A DNA stretch of 64,000 nucleotides, taken from Eretmocerus hayati. Taxonomy: Eukaryota > Arthropoda > Insecta > Hymenoptera > Aphelinidae. The position numbers and the translations under genes were made by a program. The notes under the pieces are model-generated. The model was not told the DNA's origin, ran no database searches, and worked only from the letters and a program-made list of their open reading frames with translations. Shown piece after piece: positions 10,101 to 23,938 of this stretch. The stretch is from positions 69,988,282 to 70,052,281 of the forward strand of contig CM056741.1 in NCBI GenBank assembly GCA_029851415.1, read 5' to 3'. How positions within the stretch are numbered: position 1 is the stretch's first letter; every line of letters begins with the position of its first letter.

Positions 10101-10609
10101 GTATTGACCGTGTATTGTCCACCGTGTCTATGGTTGCAAACGCTTTGTATGTACTAAATAGTGATGTTTTGCCACTCATGCCACAAATGAGCGTTTCTTT
10201 TCAGGCTATCTAGTTTCAGAATTTTCTATGACTCATCAGACCCATAGCATTTTTTGATGAATGAGTTTTCGTTAGACTCACTAAGACAAGGGAATGTGAC
10301 AGTGACGAAAGATACGTTGAGTGGGTTTCTCTGCAAAGACTCATCAGCTTGAAACATTTTGCTTTCTCTAATGGCCTCCCAAATCTGCCGAAGACTCATC
10401 TTTCCACCCCTTTTCCCGTTTTTGTATGCGTGTGTATGTATCTTGTCTTATACCGGACACGCTTTCTCTTTTACTATTCACCTTATCAACTTTTGGCTTT
10501 CACAAGTTGTACAGAATCCAATTTCTGAGAGCCCAGTGATTTGGCACCTTTCGGCTCCCAGTCAAATTTGATCCATGGGCTTTTTCAACCAAAAGTGCTC
10601 AAATTTTGA
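7185..10609. other. Intergenic, nothing recognised
   Basis: About 3.4 kb with no supported gene. A pyrimidine-rich patch at 7700-7770 contains CTCTCTCTCGC runs. Open frames of 60-95 codons occur on both strands but lack domains, composition bias or splice context. Confidence 0.4.
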
Positions 10610-11395
10610 CTTTAAATACATAAATATCTTTTTCTCACACACTCTCACAACAAATTGAGTCACCTAAACTATGATTTTTTTCTGCGAGATCTATCGATTG
10701 GTTAATACCAAAATTTCATTTAATCTTTACAGATCTTAAATTTTCAAAAAAATCAGAATTTTCACCAAAAAATTCTTTTTGGACCTTTTTAAACCTACTG
10801 CATCCAAATCCTGTCTCAACCAAATAATAGATATCATCGAAGAAACCTCAGACTAGATGGCTTGAATCCTTCTAAAAAGCTTCCTCCAAGAAATAATTCA
10901 AAAAATAATGCAAAATTTTTCTTAATATTCAATTTTTCCTCCTACCTTCCTTTATGACTCATTCATCTCAATCTTCATGACCTAAACTATGATGTTTTCT
11001 GCATAATCTATTGGTTGATTAATACCAAAATTTCATTTTATCTTTACAGATCTCAAATTTTCAAGAAAATCAAAATTTTCATCAAAAATTTCTTTTTTAG
11101 CCTTTTTAAATCCACTGCATCCAAATTCTGTCGCAACCAAATAATAGATAGCATCGAAAAAACCTCAGACTAGATGGTTCATATCTTTCCAAAAAGCTTC
11201 CTCTAAATGATAACTCAAAAAATAATGGAAATTTTTTCTTAATATTCATTTTTTCCTCCTACCTCCAATTACGACCCATTTATCTCAATTTTAATTACCT
11301 AAACCATGATTTTTCTGCATTACCTATTGATTGGTTGATACCGAAATTTTATTCAATGTCTACAGATGTCAAATTTTCGAAAGAATCATATTGCA
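10610..11395. repeat. 317-bp tandem repeat, about 2.3 copies
   Basis: CCTAAACTATGATTTT recurs at 10663, 10981 and (as CCTAAACCATGATTTTT) 11298, giving periods of about 318 and 317 bases. Between these marks long stretches match, for example the TTGGTTGATTAATACC, CTTTACAGATCT and CCTCAGACTAGATGG blocks. The third copy breaks off near 11390. The unit is AT-rich and has no ORF; it looks like a small satellite or diverged segmental tandem. Confidence 0.8.
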
Positions 11396-13362
11396 GGGAT
11401 TCAGAAGTAATGAGAAGTCATCTACTAAAAATTATAAAATCAGGAGTAATAGAAGAATATCCAAAAGATATTCCCTTCGAATGAGAATTTGCTTTGATGT
11501 AAAGTTCGTCAAGTGATCGATGATATTGATAATTTTGAATTGGTATTGTTATTGTACGAATATCTGATTTATGATATTTATATTAATATTAATAAAGATA
11601 CACGAAGAGTATAATATAGTTTCAATTATGATGTGAAAAGGAATTTCACATTTTATTTTTCATACAATTTTACGATGATGATGGTCTGGTGATTCTAATT
11701 ATCATCATATGACGCTTGGAGAAAGCTTTCTGCTAATCACTTTTAGCAGCGTATTTTGGAACAGAACCATAGCCACAAAGCTCTGTAAGTTCTCACGGTG
11801 TTACTTCATGTACGAAGAACATCTCATGGGCTATAGAATCAATTCAGTATCCAAGATTTACGTCAAAGCTACACCCGCGCGCTAGATCGTATTTCTTGTC
11901 CGCAATCACCTCATGCTGAAGAATTAGTCTGCCACTTGAAAACTTGCGATCGTGATTCAGGTTACCTTTGTGGGTCTTTTGTAAACCACCGAAGGTAGTT
12001 GGAGCTGCTTCGAAAGATCGTCGTCGCGATCCTCATACACTGGCCTCCATATCCCGAAGGCCCACTGCCTTTTCTGATTTCCCTCAGGACTTAGCCCTTC
12101 AATAGCCATCCTTCCGAGCACAATGACTCCCCGCGCGTACATACATGAGTTGTATGCAATGGCGCACACGAGTAGCATCTTTCAAATGCATGCTCAAGTT
12201 TGTGAGAAACTCGATATTTTTTTATACATTATTCAATCAACAGTCTGAGCAAAAACTATTCTCCTGTTTGAACTCAAACATCTTTCAATCTTGTAAATCT
12301 TGCGCATCCAAGAGCTCCCGCACGACTCACTTTTTCCGATGCAAGCTGCTGTTTTGATGAGGAAGGTTCGGTTGATATCAATTTCGATAACTGGAATAAA
12401 CCTCACTCAGTTTGGGATACCAGTATCCACAGGATTCATCTATTTCATGAAATCCTGGTTTTTTTAGAACAGCGAAAATTGATATCGATAAATGGCCCAA
12501 AGGTGACTATGGGATCAAACATGAATTCTTCATCGTATCGACTTTTGAGATACTAGAGACCCATCTCAACATTCAAGACTGAATGTCTCATATCATCCAT
12601 AACAATCCAAAAAAGCATAGTCTAGTAAATCAAGATTGATTATCTTACGCTGTCTCGATCGAAAGCTGAACAATTGTGTTTCCTAAAATTCCAGCACTAG
12701 AATTATGGAATTTTCAACAAAATATATGATTGGGTCACAAAGCTCCAGATGCTGTAGAACTCTGACAAAATTTTCTGAAGACATTCGAAACAATTTTCAA
12801 ATGAAAAATCGTAAAATGGCATTTTTGAATTCTTCTTCAAGGAGGTGGAAGTTACTCGTGAGAGATGAATCATAAACACACCTCACTTTCTCATTTCACG
12901 GTGTAAAGAGAATGGAAATATGTAAATCAGATCCACTCATGCAGAAAGAAGAGGGAAAAGCAAAGGGTCGCATAATTATTTCTTTGCAGCGATTAAAATG
13001 CAGATCAGACTCACAAATCATTGAGACTTTTGAGAGGAGAGGAGAGCACAGATCTCACATTCCAGGGTGCTCAGCCAGGCCGTGCATCGCTCCAACTTTC
13101 TGATTGTGATAACCTTTAGAATTATCTCTGAAAGACCAAGTTCGTTCAAAGAGGAATTTTTTCAGTATTCTCTTGCAACTATACAATATCGGATTGTGAC
13201 ACTATATTTTCTCTTATTCTCACGTAATTTGCATTAAAAATGTACATGGTATGTCATCTGAAATTTGAGTCAATTAAATGTTCTAAATGCCAATCGAGAG
13301 CATGCGAAATCAAGTTTTCTCTTGACCTACATGGTTCGAAGAAAGGTAAAATGTCGATGCTA
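11396..13362. other. Intergenic, nothing recognised
   Basis: No supported gene. 11520-11660 is very AT-rich. Open frames up to 73 codons show nothing recognisable. Confidence 0.4.
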
Positions 13363-14910
13363 CACCGAGAAAAAGGTCGGTTACGATAACAATCGGATTG
13401 TTCACGATAACCGAAAAAAGTTTTTGTCGTGAACTAACAAAAAAATAGTCATATCAACCAACGTGCTTTTGTTGGAAGTCGGCTAACCTCTTTCAGGATA
13501 TTTATTTCTTCGAATGCGATATGGTGTACATCCAATCATCTTAGCGGTATTGTTTTTTAATGAATATTGTAATGATATTCCTTCAAAAGCAGTCTGTACA
13601 CAATATGAGTGATTCCGCCGAAAGTGAGATTTTTCGCATTCCAAGCTATCCCAAGTTTCTACGACTTAGAATGCACTATTGAGCAATTCCTTAGAGTGTA
13701 TTTTATTAGTCTGCATCTATGATAATAGTTTTTGAGACGATCCTAACGGTCCTGTATTTTATAACGATTAATGAAGGGTCGGAATGTCCTTTGCGTCCCC
13801 TGCAGGCAACCCAACTTCGACTTTTGATTTCATTACAACGCATTACCATAGTCAAAAAGTCCCAAATGTAACTGTGCACTTCCATTTGCAATACTTCACA
13901 TAACATAATCCACCACTTTGAGAGTCGAAATTAGACCTCCAGTTCGCGCACAGCTATCCGACATTTTGAAGAAGGGTTTGCACTAAATCTGCTTGCACAG
14001 CACTGATTAGCTCGGCAAAGTTCCCAATTGCTCACTAAGCCTCTACAGCCAATGAGGTTATCATCTAAAAACCCGAATACATCTCATCCTTGCGCGACAA
14101 TAGCCGAAAACACGAGTCCGCAGCCGAGTGCACTACATAAACGTGTTTTACAAATGACGTACAAAATTTTCTGTCGATCCCGTCTCTATTTTGTGCTCCT
14201 CCCCAACAGCTATATCGCTTTGTAAAACACATATCCTCGAAGTATTTGGTTGCATTGGATCGAATCTATGCGGAAAAGAGTCTACGCTTAATTGCCGAGC
14301 CGTGGGAATATTTTTTGAGTCGAAATGTCCATTCCGTCTCCCTGCGCAACCTCTTAGACTTGGCATATCTTTATCTGACTTCACTTTTGATATACGCAGC
14401 TCTAGAAACTTTTTTTGTGCCCGAACAAGTGTAAATCGACTTCTACGAGCCACTGACAATGAGACTCGTCTGGGGCTGAAATCATTTTATAGCACTCTAA
14501 CCTAAAAATCGCAACTTTCAACATGATTTTTGGATTCTCGTGCTATAAAATATCATATGAAACTGCGTGCAGATGGGTAGTTTTGTTACGAAGGACTTAT
14601 AGCACTCGCTTCGCTCGTGCCATAAACAGTCCTTCGTACAAAACTACCCATCTACGTGCAGTGTCATAATATACTATTTCGACCCAAATTTTTCCCTGTG
14701 ACGATTTTGGCCCCAAAACAATCACACTTTTGGCGGAATCACCCATATACTTCCTAAAACGTATTAAACATATGTATGGTATGGAGTTAGCCGATCTCTT
14801 ACCAATTTTAGTTTGTTAGTTTACCAAACAAACTTGGTTCGATCAACAACGTCAATTCTAACCAAATTTCATTCGTCCATCTAGCCCATTTTCTTCTTCC
14901 GTGAGCAGTG
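13363..14910. mobile_element. Possible diverged inverted-repeat element
   Basis: Several blocks near the left side recur inverted near the right side: GTGATTCCGCCGAAAGTGAG (about 13609) against CACTTTTGGCGGAATCACCC (about 14728), and GTCGGCTAACC (about 13479) against GTTAGCCGATC (about 14787). Outer ends CACCGAGAAAAAGG and the inverse of CACTGCTCACGGAAG are plausible but weak termini. No target duplication was found. The element is old, and a younger hairpin sits inside it at 14571-14653. Confidence 0.35.
14571..14653. repeat. Hairpin repeat with CACTCGCTTCGCTCGTG loop
   Basis: AGATGGGTAGTTTTGTTACG pairs with GTACAAAACTACCCATCT, and ACGAAGGACT pairs with AGTCCTTCGT. The loop region CACTCGCTTCGCTCGTG is itself palindromic. 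The tail TAATATACTATTTCG follows at about 14668, the same tail as beside the hairpin at 739-856. Confidence 0.8.
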
Positions 14911-17190
14911 AACATTTTACGGTTGCAGGCATGATATATGATTTTGGAAGCTGAATATTTCATTTACAAGGTGTTAATATTTATTCGAACTTGATGGACA
15001 GGGTACGATAGAGTGATTATTTTGACATTGCGTGCGAAAGAAGAGCAGTGCTTCATTCACGAAATTGAATCTTCTTCAAATTCTCTCAGACCCAAATAAC
15101 CCGGAACTATTGTCAAATTAGTTATAATAACTATTACACTTGATCTATCATTCTTGAAGGGGACTCTTCCTTCTATTTGAGTCTCAATTTCTTATTCTGA
15201 GGTGGAAATCAACCCAGAAGAATCAGGGAGTGAAATTTCAGTGGTGCTAGCAAGGAATTTTAATTGTGGATTTTTCTATGTAATAGTCGAGTGCTCTAAG
15301 CCCATTGCCACTGCAACTCCTCTTATAAATCAAAAAGATACTTAAAGATGAGCGAAAAAAATGTTCAAATATTGTCTGACAGAAAGGAGATACGAGAGTG
15401 GGATTGATTTGTACCACTGTAAATTCTCCTCTGAGAGCTTTCCAGTCTCACTCGGGATCAATGTGTACGGTGCGAAAGCATTCTCATCGAATGAAACAAA
15501 TTTGGGAGCAATTGCGTTGCACGAGCATTTTGCGGTATTTCTCCGACTTGTATAAGATCTTGGTAAGGTCTCAAGTAGTCTTTCCGTTCGCAGTACGCGC
15601 TAGCTCCTTTTCGTTACACCACCATGTCAGAATCATTCCGTATAATTATATTCGTTTCGCGCAACGACACCCCGGGGGCTCGAAATTGAAATTGAGCTTC
15701 CCTAGATGAGGAGAGTCTAAGTAAGGCGCGGTGCTTTCCTCCAAGCCTGAGCCCTCTCCCCTTATTCCGCTTTCTGTAGCCGCAAGCTAAGATGCTTCAA
15801 GATCCTCTAATATCTCTCTCACTTCACGCTCGTTTCCATCCATCTACTGCTACACTCTGCCGTATCTAGATGTCTGCCTCGAGCTAATTAACTCGTTTTC
15901 ATATCATTTTCCAGCAAATTTTATCTCATTTTTTGCCTCGTGGTTGTTGAACAATTTCATGAACGAAATAGCATTCATGGATAGAAAATCATAAAGAGAA
16001 ACGCTACCCTTCGGATAAGAACAACCATTATTATATAATTTCTCGGAACATTATGCATGGAGCTCTGATACGAAACAGATTGAACATTTCACATGTACTT
16101 CTAGTTGGAAGCTCTAAACTCACAAGATGAATGAGTCTTTTTTCAAATTCATATAATTCATTGTTCGTTATGTATCCCACAATAATATTACTGTGTATTC
16201 AAAAGTGGCACGATATTATGTGCGAAAGAATCGGATGAACCCTCAATTTGATCGATTCTCTTCATCATAATATTTCCTCTGAAGAAGGAAATCCATTTGC
16301 TGATTCTGTGGTGACGTTATCAACACGTTCAACTCATCTTTTAGCTTCGCTTGAGAGAAACTTTGGTTAATTCGTGCCATGGTCTAACAACGCGCTCTTG
16401 GAAACGAGTTACACGACAAAGAGAACTGAAAAATGGATACCTGGTTCAGAATCTTTAGTTTGGACATTACCTCCCCATGCGAGATGATCTGAGCAGCAGT
16501 CTAAGACATTTTGATGACCCATTCGAATCCTCCCGAAACTTCACCCAAAAATCATAAAATGCGATTCTGGATTGAATATCGGTGGGCGTTTGAACTCGCA
16601 TTAACATCCGGAACAAGTCTCGCTTGCTCGGTGGATATCCGTATGCACGATGTTCATCAAAATCTGAGCCAATATTCGAGACGATGGTGAAAAATGAACT
16701 TGGAATGCTCTTCATTCAGAAGCGTTTCAAAAAATCAGTGAGCGTGTAGCAAGTTTTCAAGATCGTGCTCCCCATTATTTAGCTGAGAGAAAGGGTCTAT
16801 CGTAGTGATTTTGTACTTCAAAGTAAACGAGAAAGGGATAAAAAGCCTTGAGATAATAAGCTGCTCAATCTGACTGTGAAAATTTGAAAGATGAGGGTTG
16901 GTAGAGAAACATTTGCATTAGCACATTAAAGAAAAAAGCTATAATTACACGCAAGGCCAGAGGCGAGCGATGGAAAGCTTCAGCTCGGCAAAGCCACGTC
17001 AGACCGTCGTCGTCGTCGTCGTAGTTGGCGGTAGCGGCGCTGTAGCCGTCGGGCGACAACGGCAATATTAGTTTTACATCTAACTTTCGATTCGGGACCA
17101 GCACAAAAGCAGCCCGGTGCAATCTCCCCCCAGGGTGTAAAACCGAGAGAAGCGTCGGCAGCGGCTCACGGCAAGAAAGCAACCGGAACA
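14911..17190. other. Intergenic; GC-rich patch near 17 kb
   Basis: No supported gene. 15590-15800 and 16970-17190 are richer in G+C, and a short GTC triplet run lies at about 17007-17027. The 103- and 105-codon frames (15398-15709 plus, 16865-17182 minus) have no recognisable features. Confidence 0.4.
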
Positions 17191-17198
17191 GACGTCAC

Positions 17199-17199
<1 letters not shown>

Positions 17200-17247
<48 letters not shown>
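17200..17247. repeat. (CT)n microsatellite
   Basis: An uninterrupted CT dinucleotide run of about 48 bases lies at the end of a GC-rich patch. GA/CT runs can bind GAGA-type factors in insects, but nothing nearby identifies a promoter. Confidence 0.9.
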
Positions 17248-17248
<1 letters not shown>

Positions 17249-20200
17249 CCTTCTTCTCCTCTTCCCACTCTGGCTGTCTGTCTGTCATGTTTTGCGACCT
17301 CAGAAGCGGCCTGAGCCATCCACAATGATTGCTGCCTCCGACGGACATGTATTTTGTGTAGCTTGACTCGCCAAAGTTGTGCATTTAATGATTCGCCCTC
17401 CGGTCTCGGTAGGATTACCTCCACCGAAACGTGAGTAAACATTGAAATTGTATCTCAACCATTGCTTCGGCTGCTTCCCGAATCTACTCAGCACAGACTT
17501 GTAGATGAGTAGTGTTACGAAAGCTCGTTTTAGATTGATTGCCAACGCGTTGGTGATTCTTACGATGAGCTAGATAGTATTATCATCGTCAAATTTTCCA
17601 CTAGTTAGCAAAGATCGAGGGTTTGCCTCCAAGATTATGGAGATGAGTTGAAGATTGAATGGACCCACTAAAATCGAACGGATAGCTCGAAGAGATCATT
17701 TTGGCTCACTGATGTAAATTCCTGAGCGAGGAGTACATGGCTCCTCGTGCTCAGCGCAAGAGCACAGGGCTCTTTTTCGTTAAAGCTATAGTTATGGTTC
17801 ACGGAGCGTAAGGCTCAGCTGTCAATAGGGTGTTTTCGAACGTTTTCGATAAGTTCGAACGAGTGAACCCGATGCAACTGGGACTGGTTGCCATGAAGAC
17901 TCAACGGCTGCTGAAAACAAGGAACTGAAGACGGATTATCACCTTTCTGACCATTGTGTTGTGTGGATGTGCAACCTTTTCAACTCTTGATCTTTTCGAA
18001 ATAAATAGTTTCGGATTGAATCGAGCCTCCGAGCTATTGTCTCGCGCGCGTGTATATTTCAAGTAATTCGTGAAAACAAGATCTACCTTTTGCTGGAGCT
18101 TGTTTCCACGCGGCTCACCTCCGAGCGTCAATACACGAGATGCTCATCCGTGAGTACGTACTTTAAAACTAGATGGATTCCAATATTCATCTCGCTTTTC
18201 AGCTCTTCTAATTCAAACTGGTCTCATCAACAGACATTTGATATAGTATTGCACTGAGGTGCTTGGAAGTGATCTAATTTGTTTTCCAAGCTTCCGGGGA
18301 AGTGAATCATTCGACTCTCAGGCAATTTTTTTCGTGTTCAAGTTGGCAATCATTCTGATACAAATTCATCATCCAGGAACGCTATACGATGTGAACTCTG
18401 CATTTTATCAATAACATAGTGAACGTCATCATCACTATTGATCAAACTTGATGCATCGAAGAAGTCGGGATTTGGGAATGAACAACAATAATGTCCGCCA
18501 GTAATTATTTGATATTCATCGCTGACTATTTATGTCACAACATCAAAATGATTTACGATGAAATTAAACGAGATTGAATTGCAAATGTATCCGATTCATG
18601 TTTTTTGCATCATCAAAAATGTACAAGCTTGTGTTGATATCACTCCAAAAATCACATGTTGTTTGTGTTCTGCATTTTGTTTTGTTTTCCAACGGTATCA
18701 CACTGAACGATGGCGTTGCTGCTCAATACGCACTTTATCGGTGATCGCGGCGAGCCTCAATGCAGTCCCACGCTCGTACCTTGATCAGCAGAAATTAGCA
18801 TAACCAATTTATGCGCTCCTATAAATTACATGTTTATCGTCGTAATTTATGTTTGCTGTTGTCAGGATGTCGCCCTTGCTTTTCCGCCACCTCTTGCTCG
18901 CCCTCTTTCTCTCTTGTTATATGCTCTTCCCATCGCTCTCCGTTCGCTTCAGCAACTGATGCCATCATCGTTTTTCAAATTTTGCTCGGAACAAAGTGCA
19001 CTATATCTCCATGTACTCCATAAATGACATTGTGATATAGTAGGATCTTGTCAATAATTGTAAGAGATTTTTGACACAAGAGCGAGTCAAGTGGTACTTT
19101 TGAGTACCCCTCGTATCGAACTGAGTAGTCTTCTGATGAAGTATACCTGTGGTAGTCGCTTAAGTACGCAAGAAACTTCACAGGGTTCATATACCCTACA
19201 TATCGGTGTGCAGAAATTTTAAATTCGTTAATTTTACTTTTGCGCATCAACAAACCGAAATTACTCTTCCTCAACCTTTCCGGATTTTGAAAGACTCGTG
19301 TGTTTTTGGATTGAGCCTAGAATCACATTTCGATGTATAGTAATACATTTTGATACGAGGGTGTGAGAACTTTTCTTGGCGTCCGAGAGATGCATTTCCG
19401 GCCAAAGACTCAGTCAAGGGTCGGAATCATCACGAGGTTGCGGAAAATGGGCTCAACTCACGTGTATCGGACTATACTTCTCGATAAACTGTGAGTGAAA
19501 AACGACAAAATGTGCAAAAAGTAAACTTTTACGCACAGAAAATCACAAATGATTCATTTGCGGAACGCTGCATAATGGATAACATTTAGGATCGCACCTC
19601 TTGTGAATCCTTCCCCTCCATCGTTGTTAAAGGAGTCAACCAGTTATGCCATTCTACAGCTTTTTCACGAATTTACGAGGCCCGATGAAACTCTAACTCA
19701 TGACTCAAGGTTGTCACCATAGCCTGACACCTGTGCAATAATCGTCAACTTTCGCGATCGTTTTACAGTTCACGGTGCAGACTATGAGGGACTGCAAAAT
19801 CCTGCGTCTGATTTTTACTTTTGGGAAAAACTTCGTTTCTCGAGGGATTCTCTGATGCCAGCACGGCCGGCTGAGCAAACACGATTCGTAAAAGTGTAAA
19901 AAATTGTCCCAGTTACATATTGATGCTTGAAAAAATTATCACAGATTTTTTCAAATGCTAGGAAACAAATGAGCTACTTTTTGGATCTCATGAACATCCG
20001 TGCGCACAAGTACATCGAAATCGAAGCAGCGATGCGTTATGTATGCGGGAAAGAGTTTTAGGCGTAAATACGTAAACACGAGTGGACGAGGCACGCAGCA
20101 ATCCTTTGATCTCGCTCGCTCGCTTAGCGCCCGGCGCGAGTGCAAAGTCAAAACCGAGCAATTCAGCGTCACGTAGTCCAGCTATGAGGGCGGAGGATAG

Positions 20201-20888
20201 TCCCATGCGATATGCAACCATTTGCATACATATAGGGTCATTATAAATATACAAAGTGCGCGTCGTTCCACCACTCCTTGTCCGCCGAAAAACTGGCCAA
20301 TGGTTTCGCTTATCCGTTATTGCGGTCAGTTGCGGCTCCCGGCTCGTTTGAGATTTTACGCGTAGCAAAGCATGGTCGGGACATGTTGCGCCGTGTAACC
20401 CCTGACGGTGAGCGAGAGAGAGCACTGATCTTTTCCAGGGGACACACAAGCGCGCTCCGACTCCAAATTGATTTGTGGCTCTGAATTTACATATTCATAC
20501 GCGTGACTACACACAAATCCGTACACGCTTAACACTGGATGATTGCGTGTATGAAGTTCATCGGGAAAGATGCGAGTACATGACTGCAATCAAGACATTG
20601 GGATATCTTTGAGTGATTGTGTGCTCATCCCATCGATGAGTGTACTTCCAGAACTGTGTGATTCTCATTGACAAACGTGATGCAAACCAACTATCGATAG
20701 GAGACTTTTTATCGAATTCTTAGAGTTTCAATCTTTGAGAAACTTGCGTTCAAGACGTTGGCCGAAAAGAATCATTCGGTTATGCTTATTTGCGGTATGC
20801 AATATTCTTCAATTTTTGGATCCGATCCAATGCCACTGCACGAAAATACCGAGATCTTTCAGTTCCCAACTGCAAAGAAAGTGAAATA
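17248..20888. other. Intergenic; repeat fragments
   Basis: No supported gene. About 19330-19560 carries the TTTACGCACA-type motif and neighbouring words (GGTCGGAATCATCACGAGG) shared with 59620-59660 and 59835-59860, so it is a fragment of the same family. 20030-20460 is GC-richer, and its 153-codon minus frame (19988-20449) looks non-coding. Confidence 0.4.
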
Positions 20889-21827
20889 AGGTAAGTGTAC
20901 CCAACTTGCCCCCATATGCCGATCTCGGGGATGGGCACTCCTTGGCCTCCCGGCAATTTTTTTTCACGTTTGTTATGTTGAAATATGAGTAAATACGTAG
21001 TTTGCGTTTACCCCGAATCATTCCTGCGTTCTCCAGAAAATCTAAAGTGATTTTTCTATTTTTCGTGATTGCTTAGCTAAGAAAGCACCGAGGGAATTGC
21101 GTTCAGTAAAATCGGTGCCAAATTCTTTGAGTTCAACCAATTTCGACGTACCTTAGCGCATTCGATTCCTTGTTTCAAGACCTTCGAAATCCATTTCTCA
21201 AAATCGCAAAATTTGAATATGGAGTTGTTTTATGCGCAAAACACGGAGACGATTTGTGAACAAGGATGCCAACATCGGAGTGTACCTAACATGCCCTCAT
21301 ATGTTTATCTCGAAAAGGCGTGTAGAACGACTTTTTTTACCACTCAGGACGTGTTTATCACGTCAAAATGGGTCGGAAATAGGGTTTCGAACTACCGAAA
21401 AGCTCCAAATGTGCGTGCACGGCGATAAAAACACTTTATTGCCGATTTCCATCATTTATTTCATAAGAATTGAGACAGTTCGGCTCCAATCGATCCAAAT
21501 TGGACGTAGTTTAGTGCATTTTGAAGGTCTTTGAACAAGTTTCAAAATGAGCTAAAGCACGTTGGAAATCGTTGAAGTAAACCGAAGTAATTAAGAAAAA
21601 GGCTTAATGGGGGCAAGTTGGGTACACACTTTTGTAAACTCTCAAAAATCACGTTCTGGGAGAATTCAAACAGTTTGGCTCCAATTGGTTCAAATTAAAT
21701 GTACCTCAACTTATTTTGAAGGTCTTAAGACAAGCTTCAAAATGAGCTAAGGTACGTTGAAAAATATTGAGATGGGTCAGAGTTATTAAGAAAATGGCTT
21801 AATCGGGCAAGTTGGGTACACTGACCT
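20889..21827. mobile_element. TA-flanked element with duplicated termini
   Basis: The outer ends are inverted repeats (AGGTAAGTGTACCCAACTTG at left, the inverse of AGGTCAGTGTACCCAACTTG at right), flanked by TA (20887-20888, 21828-21829). The same terminus occurs again inside, forward at about 21277 (GTGTACCTAACATGCCCTCA) and inverted at about 21608. The element therefore consists of repeated terminal units in mirror order. No transposase is visible. The element at 56586-57371 has the same architecture and related sequence. Tc1/mariner-like by its TA duplication. Confidence 0.7.
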
Positions 21828-21829
21828 TA

Positions 21830-23815
21830 TTAATCAAAAGCCGATGGTTGTGACAAGAAATGAGATATAAATAATATATGAAATTCTCGGCTCTGGGTGC
21901 AGAGAGCGAGACAATGAAGTGCTGAAGTTTTGAATATTTAATCAGAGCTTACAAATTTTGGGTTGGGAAGCATCGAGACGACCCCGAATCGAAAGCTCTT
22001 TGTCATCTCGGAGTTCCCATAACTCCCGCACTGAATTTTAATGAGTATATCTGGCTGTAGCTAGTTGTTGAGTGTGAGGTTTGGAAGCACGAAACAGGGT
22101 ACAACTACTTATAAAACAGATCAGTGTTGCATTGGTGGAAGTTTTGTCACATTATTTGGAATTCCCGCGAGCAAGAAAGTCGCGATTGTTCGTATTAATC
22201 GAGTGATAATTTTTGTCAGAGTCGATTGAAGATTTTCTTATCAACAATCGTTCTCTCAAATTTGTGTTCAATTGTCTAGAGATTGTAGGAGTATTAGTGA
22301 TCTCACGTCAGAGTTTCATTGAATGTCAGACCAAACGATCAGAAAGCCATGACGAAAAATTCAGCCTCTGTTCAACGTCAGAAGTAGGCATGATGTACTT
22401 TCACGATCAATGAATAGTTCGGAATTTTACGCAATAATCAATGAAATTGGATATTGAAGTAATCGGGCGTGCAGATATCTATTGTATTGTATTCAGAGTG
22501 ATCCTGACTGTATATCGTCACCCGTGACGAAGAAAAACATTCCCAATTGTTCTCTCGATGCATTTTTAAATGAGAACATGTTCTTTCTCGTGAGTGCTGA
22601 CAATATGACAGGAATGGGATCGAAATGTAGGAGGCTAGATCGTTGGATGCTAAACGACTGTCTCGCAAAAAAGTTCATAGCGGCCACATGATATGTCGAT
22701 TATTATGGAGTGGAGTGAGAAAAGATTTTCCTCCTAGGCTGTTATCCCTGATTGTGGGACGTCGAATGTTAGATCTGCAAGAGATATTTCTAAATATATG
22801 GTAAGATTGCTATGATCATTGTAAAGAACAATCGCTCTCCGCATTGGGGCAAAGTGCAAAAAAGATAGTTCGAAACAGTAAATCGACCGAAACGTGTAGT
22901 CGTGAACATCATCGTAATCATTGCCGTCTACCAACGAGATCTTGGGCATCTCTTGAACAAGAGCACACACGAGTGTGTGCAAGAGTACACTCGAGCTCAT
23001 GTGAAAATTATGCACGCACGAACTACCTCGATAATGTACGTGAAGCCCGTTGAGGGAGGTAAGTTATGTACTCCCTGGAGAGTTTTCGTTGCCGCGTAGT
23101 ACCTATCTGTCTCTATACCCTTTTCATACCTCGCCTCTTCTCACTTACATTTTCTCGCTTCAGGTGTGTTTAATATTAAGGCATGAAATTTCTCGAGAAT
23201 CTTCAAAAGCTTTCTTGAGCATAAGCTACCAACAAATAAAAGCCTCTCCCCGTAAGAATTCATCAGACCCGGATCAAAACGAGTTACTCGTTTCAACAGC
23301 ATCAAAGTTTCGAACGCTGCATACCGATTAATCTACTGCTCCTTCACATCCAGCTACGAAGACGAGGCGTAGAGCTCTAGCAATATGCTCTGCTTTGTAC
23401 AAACGGAATTTCTTACTTGAGTTGTTGATTCCGAAGCAGAGATGGAACATCGAATGTATTTCAAGATGATGGCATTAGTGGCGTCTCACTCCTACTCACT
23501 TAGGCGTTCTTATTGCAATAACTAACTCTTATCAGGTATTCATAATATTATAAGTGTATACGATCATGGATAAGTATAGCATCGATGGAATCAGTGCAAA
23601 TAAATCGATCAGAAACGATGCAGGGATTTTTGGGAATTTATTTTCAATACTTTCGTGAAAATTGGTATTGGTTTACCAAATTAGTCCATACTCTTCTGAA
23701 CATAACTAGTTTCAAAAAAAATTGTCCATGGAAGAAACTGAGAGTATGTATCATTCCAGAACCTTTCCGCATACGGTAGATGAATACTTGAAGAAAACGT
23801 ACAAAAACGTCAAAT
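21830..23815. other. Intergenic, nothing recognised
   Basis: No supported gene. A short palindrome-rich stretch near 22955-23005 (CACACACGAGTGTGTG) is the only visible structure. Confidence 0.4.
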
Positions 23816-23821
23816 AGTATA

Positions 23822-23938
23822 TTTCCGTACTGAGCGCGGTAGCCCATTTTGGGCACCAGGACAGTTTGTCTGTCGAGCGAAGCGAGACAGACATGTCCTC
23901 CAGTGCCCAAAATGGGCTTGCAAGCGAAGTGCGGATAT
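23822..23938. repeat. Hairpin repeat with GTCGAGCGAAGCGAGAC loop
   Basis: AGCCCATTTTGGGCACCAGG pairs with CCAGTGCCCAAAATGGGCTT, GACAGTTTGTCTGTC is answered by GACAGACATGTC, and the centre CGAGCGAAGCGAG is a small palindrome. CAAATAGTATATTTCCG on the left edge is the inverted family tail seen beside the hairpins at 739 and 14571. Confidence 0.8.

Noticed and set aside
10610..11395. Tandem repeats considered as CRISPR
   Set aside because: Unit length of 317 bp without repeat/spacer structure, in a eukaryotic context; none of the tandem arrays in the window has CRISPR layout.
19988..20449. 153-codon minus-strand frame
   Set aside because: No recognisable domain, GC-patch location, no exon signals.
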